64,000 nt of DNA from Sphingobacterium sp. GVS05A (GCF_019969845.1 NZ_JAHXYR010000006.1:310001-374000), one strand, 5' to 3'. Positions 52,350 through 61,305 are shown, numbered from the stretch's first letter. The notes: generated by a model from the sequence alone, not told the origin. A program made the numbers and translations.

Positions 52350-54113
52350 ATGAAAAAAATCATAACCTTACTATATACGACAGTCATTTTACTGTTGGTC
52401 GGTTCCTGCTCCGAAGATTTTTTGGATAGACCTCCATTGACACAGATTGAAAACGAAAGCTATTGGAAAACAGCCAAAGACCTAGAGAATTATACGATTC
52501 AATTCTATACGGTATTCCCGGCTTTTAATACAGTAGGTAGTTTCCTTGGTGTGATCGGTTGGGATGGTTCGCGTGGATCCGATGCTCAGATTTCCAGTTC
52601 GCCTAGTACAGTCTGGAATGGTACCGAATCGCCGGTTTCATCGGGCGGAAACTGGACCTGGGGTAATATCCGTAGTGTCAATATCTTTTTTAAGAATTAT
52701 ACGAAATGCAAAGATCCTTTTGAAAAATATAAGCAGTTTTTAGGTGAGGCGCATTTTTTTAAAGCTTGGTTTTATTTCGAAAAAGTCAGGCTCTACGGTG
52801 ATGTTCCCTGGTATACGGAGCCATTGGAGATGGACTCTGAGGAGCTATTCAAAGCACGCGACCCACGTACAACAGTAGTCGATTCGATTTTGGCACACCT
52901 GGATAAAGCGATTGAATATCTGGAGCCTGTGGCTACAGTAAAAGGTAAAAACAATCGGCTTTCCAAACAGGCTGCCTTGCTCTTCAAATCCAGAGTCGCC
53001 CTATTCGAAGGCAGCTGGCAGAAATACCACAAGGGCACAGCATTTGGTACAGCTGGCGCTGATCCGTCTAAGTACTTCCGACAAGCTGCTGTGGCTGCCG
53101 AAACGTTGATGGATGCTAAATATGGCATGTCGCTGTATAGCAACAACGATCCCGAAAACGATTACTGTAAACTATTTTCCCTGAAAGATCAGCTTGCCAA
53201 TAAAGAGGTGATCCTCTGGAAAGCCTATTCAGTCAACCGTGATTTGTCACACTCTTTTCAGATCTACGTGTCCGATCGTACAGCGGGGATATCTATGACT
53301 TTTGAACAGGTACAGCATTATCTGGGCCGGAATGGTCAGCCATACGATTATTTTACCCTTGGTAAGACTGTGAAAGGAAATGCTTTTTTAGAAAAAATAC
53401 GGGCCGATTGTGATCCAAGACTGTCCCAGACGATCTGGACACCAGGAGCCTTGATGTGGGATAATACCTTTGGTAAGGCCACCTTTAAAAAGCCATTTTT
53501 AGATAAATCTGGTGAAGCCTTGAATAATACCGGTTTTCAGATCCGGAAAGGAAATGATCCGAAATCAGCTTTGGCCGGTGGTGGTGTCTCCTGGAGCTCA
53601 AGTGATGAAACTGGTGCCATCATTTTCCGTTATGCCGAAGCCTTATTGAACTATGCTGAAGCGAAGGCTGAACTTGGCGAAACAGTCGATTATACCAAAT
53701 CAATCAATCTACTCCGCAAAAGATCAGGTATGCCGGATTTTACTATTACCAACGATCCCAATAAGGACAGATATGCTGATTATGGTTATAACTTATCAGA
53801 CCAGTTAAAAGAAATCCGTCGTGAACGTACTGCCGAGCTGGGAGCAGAAGGGTTTCGTTATGATGATATCCGGCGATGGGCTGCGCATAAACTGCTGAAA
53901 GGAAAACGTCCCAGAGGCTACCCATTCGCGGCTTCAGACTGGACAGGTACTAAAATCAACTATAAAGTTGATGCGGATGGTCTGTTGGATCCTTTTGTGA
54001 CACAGCTGCCCAATGGCTATGGGTTTAAAGAAAACCGGGATTATCTCGAATGTATTCCCTTGAATGAAATCACTTTGAATAATAATCTAAAACAAAATCC
54101 AGGATGGGAATAA
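52350..54113 (+). CDS. SusD/RagB-type ligand-binding lipoprotein, locus 3
   Basis: A 587-residue surface lipoprotein with lipobox VGSC at about residues 17-20 and SEDFLDRPPLTQIENESYW as the usual start of the mature part. The helical core has FLGEAHFFKAWFYFEKVRLYGD, and the C-terminal half has FRYAEALLNYAEAKAELGE and QLKEIRRERTAELGAEGFRYDDIRRW. It is 70 bases after the SusC stop and overlaps the next gene, the phosphoesterase, by 10 bases, showing tight coupling of ligand binding and cleavage genes. Ligand unknown. Confidence 0.9.
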   Translation: MKKIITLLYTTVILLLVGSCSEDFLDRPPLTQIENESYWKTAKDLENYTIQFYTVFPAFNTVGSFLGVIGWDGSRGSDAQISSSPSTVWNGTESPVSSGGNWTWGNIRSVNIFFKNYTKCKDPFEKYKQFLGEAHFFKAWFYFEKVRLYGDVPWYTEPLEMDSEELFKARDPRTTVVDSILAHLDKAIEYLEPVATVKGKNNRLSKQAALLFKSRVALFEGSWQKYHKGTAFGTAGADPSKYFRQAAVAAETLMDAKYGMSLYSNNDPENDYCKLFSLKDQLANKEVILWKAYSVNRDLSHSFQIYVSDRTAGISMTFEQVQHYLGRNGQPYDYFTLGKTVKGNAFLEKIRADCDPRLSQTIWTPGALMWDNTFGKATFKKPFLDKSGEALNNTGFQIRKGNDPKSALAGGGVSWSSSDETGAIIFRYAEALLNYAEAKAELGETVDYTKSINLLRKRSGMPDFTITNDPNKDRYADYGYNLSDQLKEIRRERTAELGAEGFRYDDIRRWAAHKLLKGKRPRGYPFAASDWTGTKINYKVDADGLLDPFVTQLPNGYGFKENRDYLECIPLNEITLNNNLKQNPGWE

Positions 54114-54985
54114 AGTTATTTTTATCGCTGCTCTTCGGCTTATTTTATAGTATGGGGCAAGGTCAATCAGTGGTCAGGGTCGGTCTGATAGCTGATCCAC
54201 AATATGCGGATAAAGATACCCGCGGGAGCCGTTTTTACCGAAATTCACTTGTCAAATTGGATTCGGCTGTTGTGGCTATCAATAAGGAAGGAGTAGATTT
54301 TACAGTCATGCTAGGCGATTTGGTCGATGTAGGGCCAAAGGATCTTACCCCTGCACTTCAGCGACTCGAAAAGCTCAAAAGACCCATCTACAATATTTTG
54401 GGAAACCACGATTATGTGGACGTTGAAGACGGTGTGGAACTTTATAAGTCCTATAAAATGCCAAATCCTTACTATACGGTGGAAAAGGAGGGATGGCTAT
54501 TTATCCTGCTTAATACCAATGAACTGGCTGAGTATGCCACCAAAGCAGGATCAGGTGAGCGAAAGGCTTGGCAAATGCTTAATGATGGACTCCAAACAGA
54601 AAAAAGAGGTAATGACCAACCCTGGAATGGTGGTATAAGTACAACGCAGCTCAAATGGATGGAAAGGCAGCTCCAAAAGGCACAGTCAAAGGCAAAAAAG
54701 GTGATCGTCTTTACACACCATCCCTTGTATCCTGAGAACGGCCTCGAAGCATTGAATAATCGGGAGATATTGGCCATCATTGAAAAATATTCAGTTGTAA
54801 AAGCCGTGATATCCGGCCATCATCATCCCGGTAATTTTGCAAGTTACAAAGGTATTCCGATGATTACACTCGAAGGGATGATCGAAACCGCTGATCAAAA
54901 TGCTTATGGTATTTTGGAACTAGGGACAGATCAGCTGAATCTCCATGGAGAAGGTCGGATGACATCCAGAAAAATTGATTTTTAA
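54104..54985 (+). CDS. Exported calcineurin-like phosphoesterase, ADP-ribose/CDP-alcohol diphosphatase-like
   Basis: A 293-residue exported metallophosphoesterase: signal peptide about 1-20 (GLFYSMGQGQS), catalytic domain to the end. Metal ligands are complete: Asp31-Pro-Gln33, Asp72 (GDLVD), Asn101/His102 (GNHD), His205/His206 (THHPL) and His239/His241 (GHHHPG). The D-x-Q form of the first motif occurs in the Mn-dependent ADP-ribose/CDP-alcohol diphosphatase group, so a nucleotide-diphosphate-alcohol or glycerophosphodiester substrate is possible. It overlaps SusD by 10 bases and precedes the GDPD-like gene by 32, forming an enzyme pair in the locus. Confidence 0.85.
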   Translation: MGIKLFLSLLFGLFYSMGQGQSVVRVGLIADPQYADKDTRGSRFYRNSLVKLDSAVVAINKEGVDFTVMLGDLVDVGPKDLTPALQRLEKLKRPIYNILGNHDYVDVEDGVELYKSYKMPNPYYTVEKEGWLFILLNTNELAEYATKAGSGERKAWQMLNDGLQTEKRGNDQPWNGGISTTQLKWMERQLQKAQSKAKKVIVFTHHPLYPENGLEALNNREILAIIEKYSVVKAVISGHHHPGNFASYKGIPMITLEGMIETADQNAYGILELGTDQLNLHGEGRMTSRKIDF

Positions 54986-55017
54986 ACGAATAAACTTAAT
55001 ATTAAAATACAAAAATT

Positions 55018-56289
55018 ATGAGAAAAACAACGTTAATGTTTGGTAAGGCAGTCTGTTTGTTTGCCTGTATGACCTACTTATTTGTCAGCTGTCAGAAAGA
55101 TATTGCCAAAAATGAAGAGAATGCTTCCAAAAAAATGGGTAAAGTCAATACGACATTAGCTGGGCCGACATTTGTCAGTGCACATCGTGCTAACGATCTG
55201 ATTAAAGTTGATGAGATTATCAACGAAGGCATCAATAGTCTTGAGGTGGATATATATGTAGCCAATAAAAATGGTGAGCCGACATGTCTCATCGGCCATG
55301 AAGCCGGAACAGCCACTGGACAGACTTTGGAACAGTATTTTGCGAATCTAAACAATAAGCTTCCAGGTTTTACATCGCTTTGGTTAGATTGTAAAGATTT
55401 GAATAGCAGTACAAATGAACAATTGTTTTTAAAGACACTGAAGAAAATGGATAGCCTATATGCTATTAAAAATAGAGTGTTGATAGAAAGCATGTATCCA
55501 CAACATTTGACAGGGTTCAAACAGCTCGGCTGGAAGGTAAGCTATTATTGTAACTGGTCAGATTTGAGCGGTAAGACCCCAGCACAGCAACAGGTTGTGA
55601 TGGATGAGATGTACAGCAAACTCAATACTTATGGTGTCGACGGAATTAGTTATGACGCCTCAGTGGACAATGCAATGAAATCCTACTTTCCGACCAAAAC
55701 TGTTGGTGGGGAGCGCGTCAAAATGTATGCCTGGGCATTATCGCGTTATTATGGCGAAACTGACTTGGCAAGCAAACTGGCAACTTATGCACATCTCGAT
55801 ATTTTATTGATTACATTCTATTCGCCAGAGGGTATTCTGATCAATGGAGCGAATTACAAGATCGCTTCCGCTTTAACAAAAGAACCTAGCAAGCTCGTTG
55901 ATGTTAATGGCAATCCACCTGTGAATGGTGAAGATGTTACATTATGGACTTACAATTATCCAACATCATCCAATCAGGTATGGAAGCTGAGAAGTGTGGG
56001 CAGCGGATATTATGCGCTGAAGAGCGTAGCTGACACGACTAAAGTATTGGAAGTACGGGGTGGGGGATCCACAAACAGTACACCTGTACAGGTCGCCACT
56101 TTTGCCAACACTTCTGAGCAACGGTGGAAGATCACTTATGTGGGAAGTGGTAATTATAATCTGGAGCCTGCATCTGCTCCGGGTAAAAACCTGGATGTAA
56201 ATGGATCAAGCACGGCAGATGATACCCAGATACAGATCTATTCAGCACATACTGGCAATGCACAAAAATTCAGATTGGTGAAACAATAA
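55018..56289 (+). CDS. GDPD-like phosphodiesterase with C-terminal ricin-type lectin domain, lipoprotein
   Basis: A 423-residue lipoprotein. Lipobox FVSC at residues 22-25; then a TIM-barrel domain of the glycerophosphodiester phosphodiesterase/sphingomyelinase D type about 50-275, with the key residues His56/Arg57/Asn59 (AHRAND), Glu76 and Asp78 (LEVDIY), and His94/Glu95 (GHE); then a ricin-type beta-trefoil (about 290-423) with repeated QVWKL / QRWKI / QKFRL ends. So it should bind a sugar and cleave a phosphodiester. As the last gene of locus 3 it makes a SusCD-phosphoesterase-phosphodiesterase set. The exact substrate (glycerophosphodiesters, teichoic-acid-like or sphingophospholipid head groups) is open. 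Confidence 0.8.
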   Translation: MRKTTLMFGKAVCLFACMTYLFVSCQKDIAKNEENASKKMGKVNTTLAGPTFVSAHRANDLIKVDEIINEGINSLEVDIYVANKNGEPTCLIGHEAGTATGQTLEQYFANLNNKLPGFTSLWLDCKDLNSSTNEQLFLKTLKKMDSLYAIKNRVLIESMYPQHLTGFKQLGWKVSYYCNWSDLSGKTPAQQQVVMDEMYSKLNTYGVDGISYDASVDNAMKSYFPTKTVGGERVKMYAWALSRYYGETDLASKLATYAHLDILLITFYSPEGILINGANYKIASALTKEPSKLVDVNGNPPVNGEDVTLWTYNYPTSSNQVWKLRSVGSGYYALKSVADTTKVLEVRGGGSTNSTPVQVATFANTSEQRWKITYVGSGNYNLEPASAPGKNLDVNGSSTADDTQIQIYSAHTGNAQKFRLVKQ

Positions 56290-56360
56290 AACTGAAAGCA
56301 ATCAAGGTTTTTATTTTGCCTTTAAATTGATAAAAGATAGGTAATTTAGTGTTTAATGTT

Positions 56361-56395
56361 AGCGCGACTACGAGTTTAATATTCAAAGTCGCGCT
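56361..56395 (+). terminator. Strong terminator at the end of locus 3
   Basis: A perfect 9-bp stem AGCGCGACT/AGTCGCGCT (56361-56369 with 56387-56395), followed by a T5 run. This is the clearest factor-independent terminator in the window and closes the 47-56 kb operon. Confidence 0.88.
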
Positions 56396-56445
56396 TTTTG
56401 TTTGGTCCATAAGAATTGATACAGTCGAGGTTACAGTCTCACCGT

Positions 56446-57033
56446 TTACTGAATTTTACTTGCTAAATCTAAATAATACTGCTTTCCATAGTCATTATTG
56501 GCCTTTTGCGCTTTAGCTTTAAAATATCCGCTAACCTCAACTTTATATTCTGCCGGAATGCTATCCATATATAAATCCATTAAGATTTCAAAAGCGCTTT
56601 CTGCAATCTTTTTGGGCGACATCATTTTGATATCCATTATATATTTCCATTTCTTATCATATACCTTAAAAGAGGCTAATCTTGGTAGAAACAAAGCAAC
56701 ATAGGCACTTACATTTTTTCTATAGGCATTTTTCAACATGAATTCATAAATAACCTTCGTTTCAGGTATGTGATATCGTTGTATCATATTTCCGAGGGAA
56801 GAGATGAGAAGAACAACGAGCTTCGTATTATCGCTATGTCTGTCATAAATAGCCAAAAGATTTTCTACCAATTTGGTGTCGTTAAAAAGATCATTGTAAA
56901 ATGTAGAAACTTCCAGCCTTGGCATTTTCTCAAATTCTTTGATTAACGGAAACAGTTCATCATCATTTAACCTTTTCCAATCTTTAATTCTCTCTATCAA
57001 TAGACTGATCTTTTCGATGTTCTTTTTGGACAT
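56446..57033 (-). CDS. Uncharacterised helical protein
   Basis: A 195-residue soluble protein, almost wholly alpha-helical, with no recognised family motif. Helices such as LLIERIKDWKRLNDDELFPLI and KLVVLLISSLGNMIQRY resemble HEAT- or ARM-like repeats, so a scaffold or binding function is the most that can be said. No signal peptide or membrane helix is seen. The first ATG is used; the gene lies alone between the terminator at 56395 and the lipid-kinase gene, with a 111-base gap on the same strand. Confidence 0.6.
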   Translation of the reverse strand: MSKKNIEKISLLIERIKDWKRLNDDELFPLIKEFEKMPRLEVSTFYNDLFNDTKLVENLLAIYDRHSDNTKLVVLLISSLGNMIQRYHIPETKVIYEFMLKNAYRKNVSAYVALFLPRLASFKVYDKKWKYIMDIKMMSPKKIAESAFEILMDLYMDSIPAEYKVEVSGYFKAKAQKANNDYGKQYYLDLASKIQ

Positions 57034-57144
57034 AATAGCAGGATAGTAATTCTTTAGGTAAGATACATTTTATTTCTTGGTTATTTGTGCTTACTGATCT
57101 GCTACTAGTTTTCGCAATGGCAAATCTCTTTTTGATTAAGAATA

Positions 57145-58053
57145 TCACTTCCCTTCCACAATAATTTCGATCAAGCTATCGAGTAATGAAATCTTGAGTT
57201 GCTCTCCAGCATAAGCCTTGCACTCATCATCAATGTGCAATTCTGTTCCCTGCCACTCCATCGCTAAGCGGTTTGCTCTAATAGGCTTAATGTTAAATGT
57301 CACGTTCTTTTTCTTCAATAACCCATCTATATAAGCAACCAGTTCCTGGCGTTGATCGGCGCTTACGACTATAATATCAAATTGCCCATCTCCCGGATCA
57401 GCATTCGCAGCGAGTACCAGTCTGGGGCCCATGCTCGAGATGTTCATGACTTCAACCATAATGCAGTCTTTTTCAATGCTACCCGTAGCGGTTACGAGTT
57501 TGAGCACTTTGGCTGGGAATGTCAGTGCTAGTTTTCGGAGTTGCTTGAGCGCGATCCTAATTTCATCTTCTGCACTGGCGGTATTTAGGCTTTTCTTATC
57601 CATTTTCTCCATCAGTATAGGGAATAGACCGAAGCCAATAGATTCGATAAAATATAAGGGCTTTCGTTCTAGACCGGTCATCATCCCGACATCGAATTTT
57701 TTAAGCTGGAACTGACTCCATAGACTCACAGCCTGTTTACAGTCCAAAGGAATACCCAAAGAAATGGCAATGTTGTTTGCTGTTCCCTGGGGCAAGATTG
57801 CTATCGGTCTTTTAAATCGTAGCTTTTTTTCTAATAGCGCCATAATTGTCATTTTTATCGTGCCATCACCTCCGGCTATGGCAATGATATCGGTCTCTGG
57901 ATCGATCTTTTTGACGGCATCTTTTTTAGCGACTACTGTGCAATGGTGTCCTAGTTCTTCAATAAGCTGACATAGTTCGTCCTTGTCGCCATTGTCATCA
58001 TCCCCAGCAGCTGGATTGTGTACTAATCTTACTTTTTTGCCATGTTCTTTCAT
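57145..58053 (-). CDS. Diacylglycerol kinase family (lipid kinase YegS-like)
   Basis: A 302-residue kinase. The DAGK catalytic domain shows NPAAG (residues 13-17), the nucleotide loop GGDGTIK (about 61-67) and ILPQGTANNIA (about 82-92). The C-terminal beta-sandwich includes VMVEVMN-type strands and the DPGDGQFDIIVV stretch conserved in YegS/BmrU proteins. It phosphorylates a lipid alcohol, perhaps diacylglycerol or a sphingoid base, at the membrane face. It is divergent from surE with 55 bases between the start codons, so the two share a promoter region. Confidence 0.88.
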   Translation of the reverse strand: MKEHGKKVRLVHNPAAGDDDNGDKDELCQLIEELGHHCTVVAKKDAVKKIDPETDIIAIAGGDGTIKMTIMALLEKKLRFKRPIAILPQGTANNIAISLGIPLDCKQAVSLWSQFQLKKFDVGMMTGLERKPLYFIESIGFGLFPILMEKMDKKSLNTASAEDEIRIALKQLRKLALTFPAKVLKLVTATGSIEKDCIMVEVMNISSMGPRLVLAANADPGDGQFDIIVVSADQRQELVAYIDGLLKKKNVTFNIKPIRANRLAMEWQGTELHIDDECKAYAGEQLKISLLDSLIEIIVEGK

Positions 58054-58108
58054 ATCAGCTGAACAAAGCCTGGCTGAGATTGGTTTTCATAGAAAAGGTA
58101 CAATTATT

Positions 58109-58843
58109 ATGAATATACTTATCACCAATGACGATGGTATCTATTCGCCGGGCATAGCAGCTCTAGCAAAGACCGCGAGGCAGTTTGGTACCGTTAGGAT
58201 TGTTGCGCCAGATGTTGAGCAGTCGTCCATGGGACATGCTATTACTCATTCTCGCCCCCTGAGCTATCGTACTGCCCCCATTACATTTGAGGGAATTGAT
58301 GCCTTTCGGGTGAATGGGACACCTGCGGACTGCGTGGCGCTAGGCTTGCATATGTTTCCCGATACGCAGGTTGTGCTTTCGGGCATTAACATGGGACCCA
58401 ACCTTGGTAATTCCATGTGGCATTCAGGCACACTTGCTGCGGCAAAGCAGGCCATGCTCCTCGGTATTACCGGTATCGCGCTGAGCACACCCGTTGGAAA
58501 TACGGAGCCAGATTTTGAAGGACTATCCCAATGGACCGGCGATGTACTCAAGATCTTGCTCAATGATAAAGGCCCTGCGCTATATAATGTGAATTTCCCT
58601 CCAAAACCAGCGGGAGTTGTATGGACAAGACAATCGGTGCGACTCTATGATGGCAATGTAGTACCTGATCAGGATCCCATGGGGAGAAAAAACTTTTGGA
58701 TTACGGTAGTACCACTTGAGCCTGCGGAGGAAGGGACAGATCGCTGGGCAGTAGAAAATAAACTGGTATCTATTACGCCACTACGGCTGGATTTGACTGC
58801 ACATGATGAACTTTTGATCAGACTGGCAAGCGAACGAAAATGA
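58109..58843 (+). CDS. surE: 5'/3'-nucleotidase SurE
   Basis: A 244-residue phosphatase of the SurE family, which removes 5' or 3' phosphates from nucleotides in the cytoplasm with a divalent metal. The metal site is at Asp8-Asp9 in ILITNDDGIYSPG, followed by VAPDVEQSSMGHAIT and the VLSGINMGPNLGNS motif (Asn ligand). Length fits the family (about 250). The frame is open back to 57983, but that part is antisense to the lipid kinase; ATG 58109, preceded by AAAGG, is the real start. The aldo/keto reductase follows 19 bases after the stop, so they may form one transcript. Confidence 0.92.
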   Translation: MNILITNDDGIYSPGIAALAKTARQFGTVRIVAPDVEQSSMGHAITHSRPLSYRTAPITFEGIDAFRVNGTPADCVALGLHMFPDTQVVLSGINMGPNLGNSMWHSGTLAAAKQAMLLGITGIALSTPVGNTEPDFEGLSQWTGDVLKILLNDKGPALYNVNFPPKPAGVVWTRQSVRLYDGNVVPDQDPMGRKNFWITVVPLEPAEEGTDRWAVENKLVSITPLRLDLTAHDELLIRLASERK

Positions 58844-58862
58844 GACCGATAGGATCAGACAT

Positions 58863-59987
58863 ATGAAAAGAAGGCAATTTTTAGCAGAGACAGCCCTTGC
58901 GGGTGCGGGTTTTGCACTGAGTGCAGCGACACCTGATATTTTATCAACAACATTAAAAGAATATAAAATGGCAACAGCTCAAAATTTAATAGAAAAGAAA
59001 CGATTCCGTCCCGTTGATAAAGCTGGATTTGGTGGGGTCGCATTGGGTAATGGATTTCAGCAAAACTCAGATCTTGAATGTCTACAAGCAGTAGAGGCTG
59101 CATGGAATGCAGGGATACGATTATTTGATACGTCTCCATGGTATGGTCTAGGGATCAGCGAACGTAGAATGGGCCTGTTTTTAAAAGATCAACCGCGTGA
59201 CAGTTTTACACTGTCGACTAAAGTAGGGCGACTTATGGACCCGAAAGAAGACTTTACGATGGAACAAATACTATGGAAGGGGAAACTAAATTTTGGTTAT
59301 AAGTATGACTACAGTGCTGCTGGTGTAAGGAGAAGTGTGGAAGATAGCTTGCAGCGCTTGGGCCTATCGTCTATTGATATTGTTTTTATCCATGACCTTT
59401 CGCCCGATAATGGCGATATGAAAGATAGTTATGCGCACTATTTCGAGGAGGCGACCAAGGGGGCGATGCCCGAGCTGACTAAAATGAGAGAAGAGGGAAT
59501 TATCAAAGGCTGGGGGCTAGGTGTTAATACCATTGAACCTATATTGCAGACATTGAGTGTTGCAGATCCCGATATTTTTCTTTCTGCCTGCCAATATTCA
59601 TTGATCAAACATGAGGATGATCTGAATAAGGTTTTTCCAAAAGTAGCTGAAAGAGATGTGTCTATCGTCGTAGGAGCTCCATTATGTGCTGGATTTCTGT
59701 CCGGTAAAGACCGCTATTTATATGATGGAAAATTCCCCGCTGGTGTAAAGGAAAAACTGAACGCCTTACAGCGCGTAGCGGAAAATCATGCTGTGGATCT
59801 GCGAACAGCAGCTTTACAGTTTGCGGCGGCCCCCGCAGAAGTGTCAGGTGTTATACCAGGCGCACATACCGTTGAGCAGGCGATACAAAATGCCCAGTCC
59901 TTCAAGACCAAGATACCGGCCGATTTTTGGGAGGAATTAAAGCATGAAAAACTAATTGTAAAAAATGCTCCGCTACCGAAGGCTTAA
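58863..59987 (+). CDS. Aldo/keto reductase with twin-arginine signal
   Basis: A 374-residue AKR of the D-threo-aldose 1-dehydrogenase/L-fucose dehydrogenase-like branch. The N-terminus KRRQFLAETALAGAGFALS is a Tat signal, so the holoenzyme may be exported with cofactor; an internal Met36 would give a cytoplasmic form. The catalytic tetrad is complete: Asp89 (FDTSP), Tyr94 (WYG), Lys120 (STKVG) and His177 (FIHDL). The late ALQFAAAPAEVSGVIPGAH region is the NAD(P)-binding phosphate loop. The substrate is probably an aldose or similar small carbonyl compound. Position after surE is the only context. Confidence 0.85.
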   Translation: MKRRQFLAETALAGAGFALSAATPDILSTTLKEYKMATAQNLIEKKRFRPVDKAGFGGVALGNGFQQNSDLECLQAVEAAWNAGIRLFDTSPWYGLGISERRMGLFLKDQPRDSFTLSTKVGRLMDPKEDFTMEQILWKGKLNFGYKYDYSAAGVRRSVEDSLQRLGLSSIDIVFIHDLSPDNGDMKDSYAHYFEEATKGAMPELTKMREEGIIKGWGLGVNTIEPILQTLSVADPDIFLSACQYSLIKHEDDLNKVFPKVAERDVSIVVGAPLCAGFLSGKDRYLYDGKFPAGVKEKLNALQRVAENHAVDLRTAALQFAAAPAEVSGVIPGAHTVEQAIQNAQSFKTKIPADFWEELKHEKLIVKNAPLPKA

Positions 59988-60172
59988 TGCATTGGATTTG
60001 CCTCTTTTTATACTGGTGAAAGTGTCATTCTTCAATTAGAATTTCTTAGTGCAATAAATTCTAATTGAAAAACCTGTTAATAGCGATACGTATGGGTATT
60101 TATTTTTTTGAATACGTCTTTATATATCAGTAAGTATAAAAATAGGTAATAAATAGGAGAGAGCTATTAAAA

Positions 60173-60202
60173 TAATAATGCCCGGATTTCCGGGCATTAT
60201 TA
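60173..60202. terminator. Terminator hairpin between AKR gene and DUF892 remnant
   Basis: A 13-bp perfect stem (60173-60185 with 60190-60202) on a 4-base loop, ending in AT-rich sequence. It lies just past the stop of the minus-strand DUF892 remnant and can stop transcription from either side. Confidence 0.78.
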
Positions 60203-60207
60203 TATTG

Positions 60208-60408
60208 TTATTTGCTAGCTAATTCGTTTACTCCTGAGAGTGCTATTTCAGTTAACAAAGTATCCGTTTGCTTTTACTCATCAAGTGTTTGCTGTAACAA
60301 TTGTTCTGCTTCAGTATGTTCCATCAGCTTTGCAAAAGTGGCCAAACAACCGTAACTAGCAATTTCATAATTTTCAATAATTTCGTCTGCTTCTTGGTAC
60401 GATAATTG
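60208..60408 (-). pseudogene. C-terminal remnant of a DUF892 (YciE/YciF ferritin-like) gene
   Basis: The minus-strand frame from 60408 to 60208 reads as the last 65 or so residues of a DUF892 protein: YQEADEIIENYEIASYG, TFAKLMEHTEAEQLLQQT, then TLLTEIALSGVNELASK. One in-frame TAA at 60274-60276 interrupts it where a Glu codon is expected (DE-stop-KQ), and no start codon or N-terminal half is present. The ferritin-like ExxxY and E-x-x-x-E patterns of helix 3-4 remain. So a stress-associated ferritin-like gene decayed here. Confidence 0.75.
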
Positions 60409-60435
60409 GATTTAAAGACAAAATTAGATTTATAT

Positions 60436-60834
60436 ATGGAAAGAGCTTTTAAAATATTTTTGCTGTTGTGCACTTTTAGTTTTATTTGCTTCAGTTGTTC
60501 AAAAGAGGATGATTCAGATTCATCGAGCTTTCAGATTACTTATACTTTAAAGGGGCCTGCAACAACGGCGAAAGTTCAATATACCCCTACAATTACAGAT
60601 CCTTATAATATTCCTGATGACTATGAAGAGATTGTTACGACCCCTTGGCAAAAGACGGTAACATTGATAGATGCGGTAGGTGCTGCAGGACTCTCCGTTT
60701 CGATTGACGGTGGAAGAGCTGGAGCCAAATATCAGATATCGATTTTAGCTAAAGATGGTACCGTTTTAGAAGACGGTGAATTGGTGCTGGATAATGAAGG
60801 AGAAGGAGTTCTTCTGATAAACTATTATAAATAG
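60436..60834 (+). CDS. Small exported lipoprotein of unknown function
   Basis: A 132-residue lipoprotein: signal peptide with lipobox CFSC at about residues 18-21, a serine/aspartate-rich linker, then one beta-rich domain (QITYTLKGPATTAKVQY, TVTLIDAVGAAGLSVSID, AKYQISILAKDGTVLEDG) reminiscent of small immunoglobulin-like or MmpS-like sandwiches. The family is not identified. ATG 60436 is chosen; the frame is open back to 60406 into the DUF892 remnant without a start of good quality. It lies between two decayed genes but is itself intact and has a normal stop. Confidence 0.6.
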   Translation: MERAFKIFLLLCTFSFICFSCSKEDDSDSSSFQITYTLKGPATTAKVQYTPTITDPYNIPDDYEEIVTTPWQKTVTLIDAVGAAGLSVSIDGGRAGAKYQISILAKDGTVLEDGELVLDNEGEGVLLINYYK

Positions 60835-60885
60835 ATATTACAGCTATATATAGCTGGCAAAAATTCAACCTCACCATTTGAGTAT

Positions 60886-61148
60886 TTATTTACTTGTCAT
60901 TTTCAAATCCCTGAAAAATCCTTCGGTTCCGATATCGACAAAAAGACCAATTTTCCAGTTTTATCAGCGCCCATTTTGAGATCATTCACAATAAGATTAG
61001 GTGGTTTGGCGTCATTTATAAATAGCTTGGCTGTTTTATCTTTTACCTCAATTTTTAATTTGATCCACTCATTTGGTGCAATAGGGGCCTAAGACTCATA
61101 TTGCTTAGGTGCAGCAGCTCGGGAATCCGTAAAACTTAAGAAATACCG
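60886..61148 (-). pseudogene. Decayed concanavalin-like (DUF1080/LamG-type) gene fragment
   Basis: Minus-strand reading gives a C-terminal beta-sandwich: YFLSFTDSRAAA, NEWIKLKIEVKDKTAKLFIND, LKMGADKTG, then in another frame GLFVDIGTEGFFRDLKM. One base is missing in an A-run near 60945 (frameshift) and an in-frame TAG lies at 61089-61091, so no functional protein is made. The W-I-K-L-K-I-E-V and G-L-F-V...F-x-D-L-K patterns are those of concanavalin-like DUF1080/LamG proteins. The 471-base gap between 60835 and 61305 is explained mostly by this fragment, plus the promoter region of the MarR gene. Confidence 0.65.
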
Positions 61149-61305
61149 TTACCCTAATTTAAGGGGTAAGGCCCATCGTACTGATGTTTTTTACCAATTC
61201 ATTTCCAGACCTATTTCTGGTTATTTAGTATATTTTTATTCCAAAAAATCATTATTTTAAAATAAATAAAACTTTAATGGTATATTAGTGTTCTAATTTA
61301 GTGTT

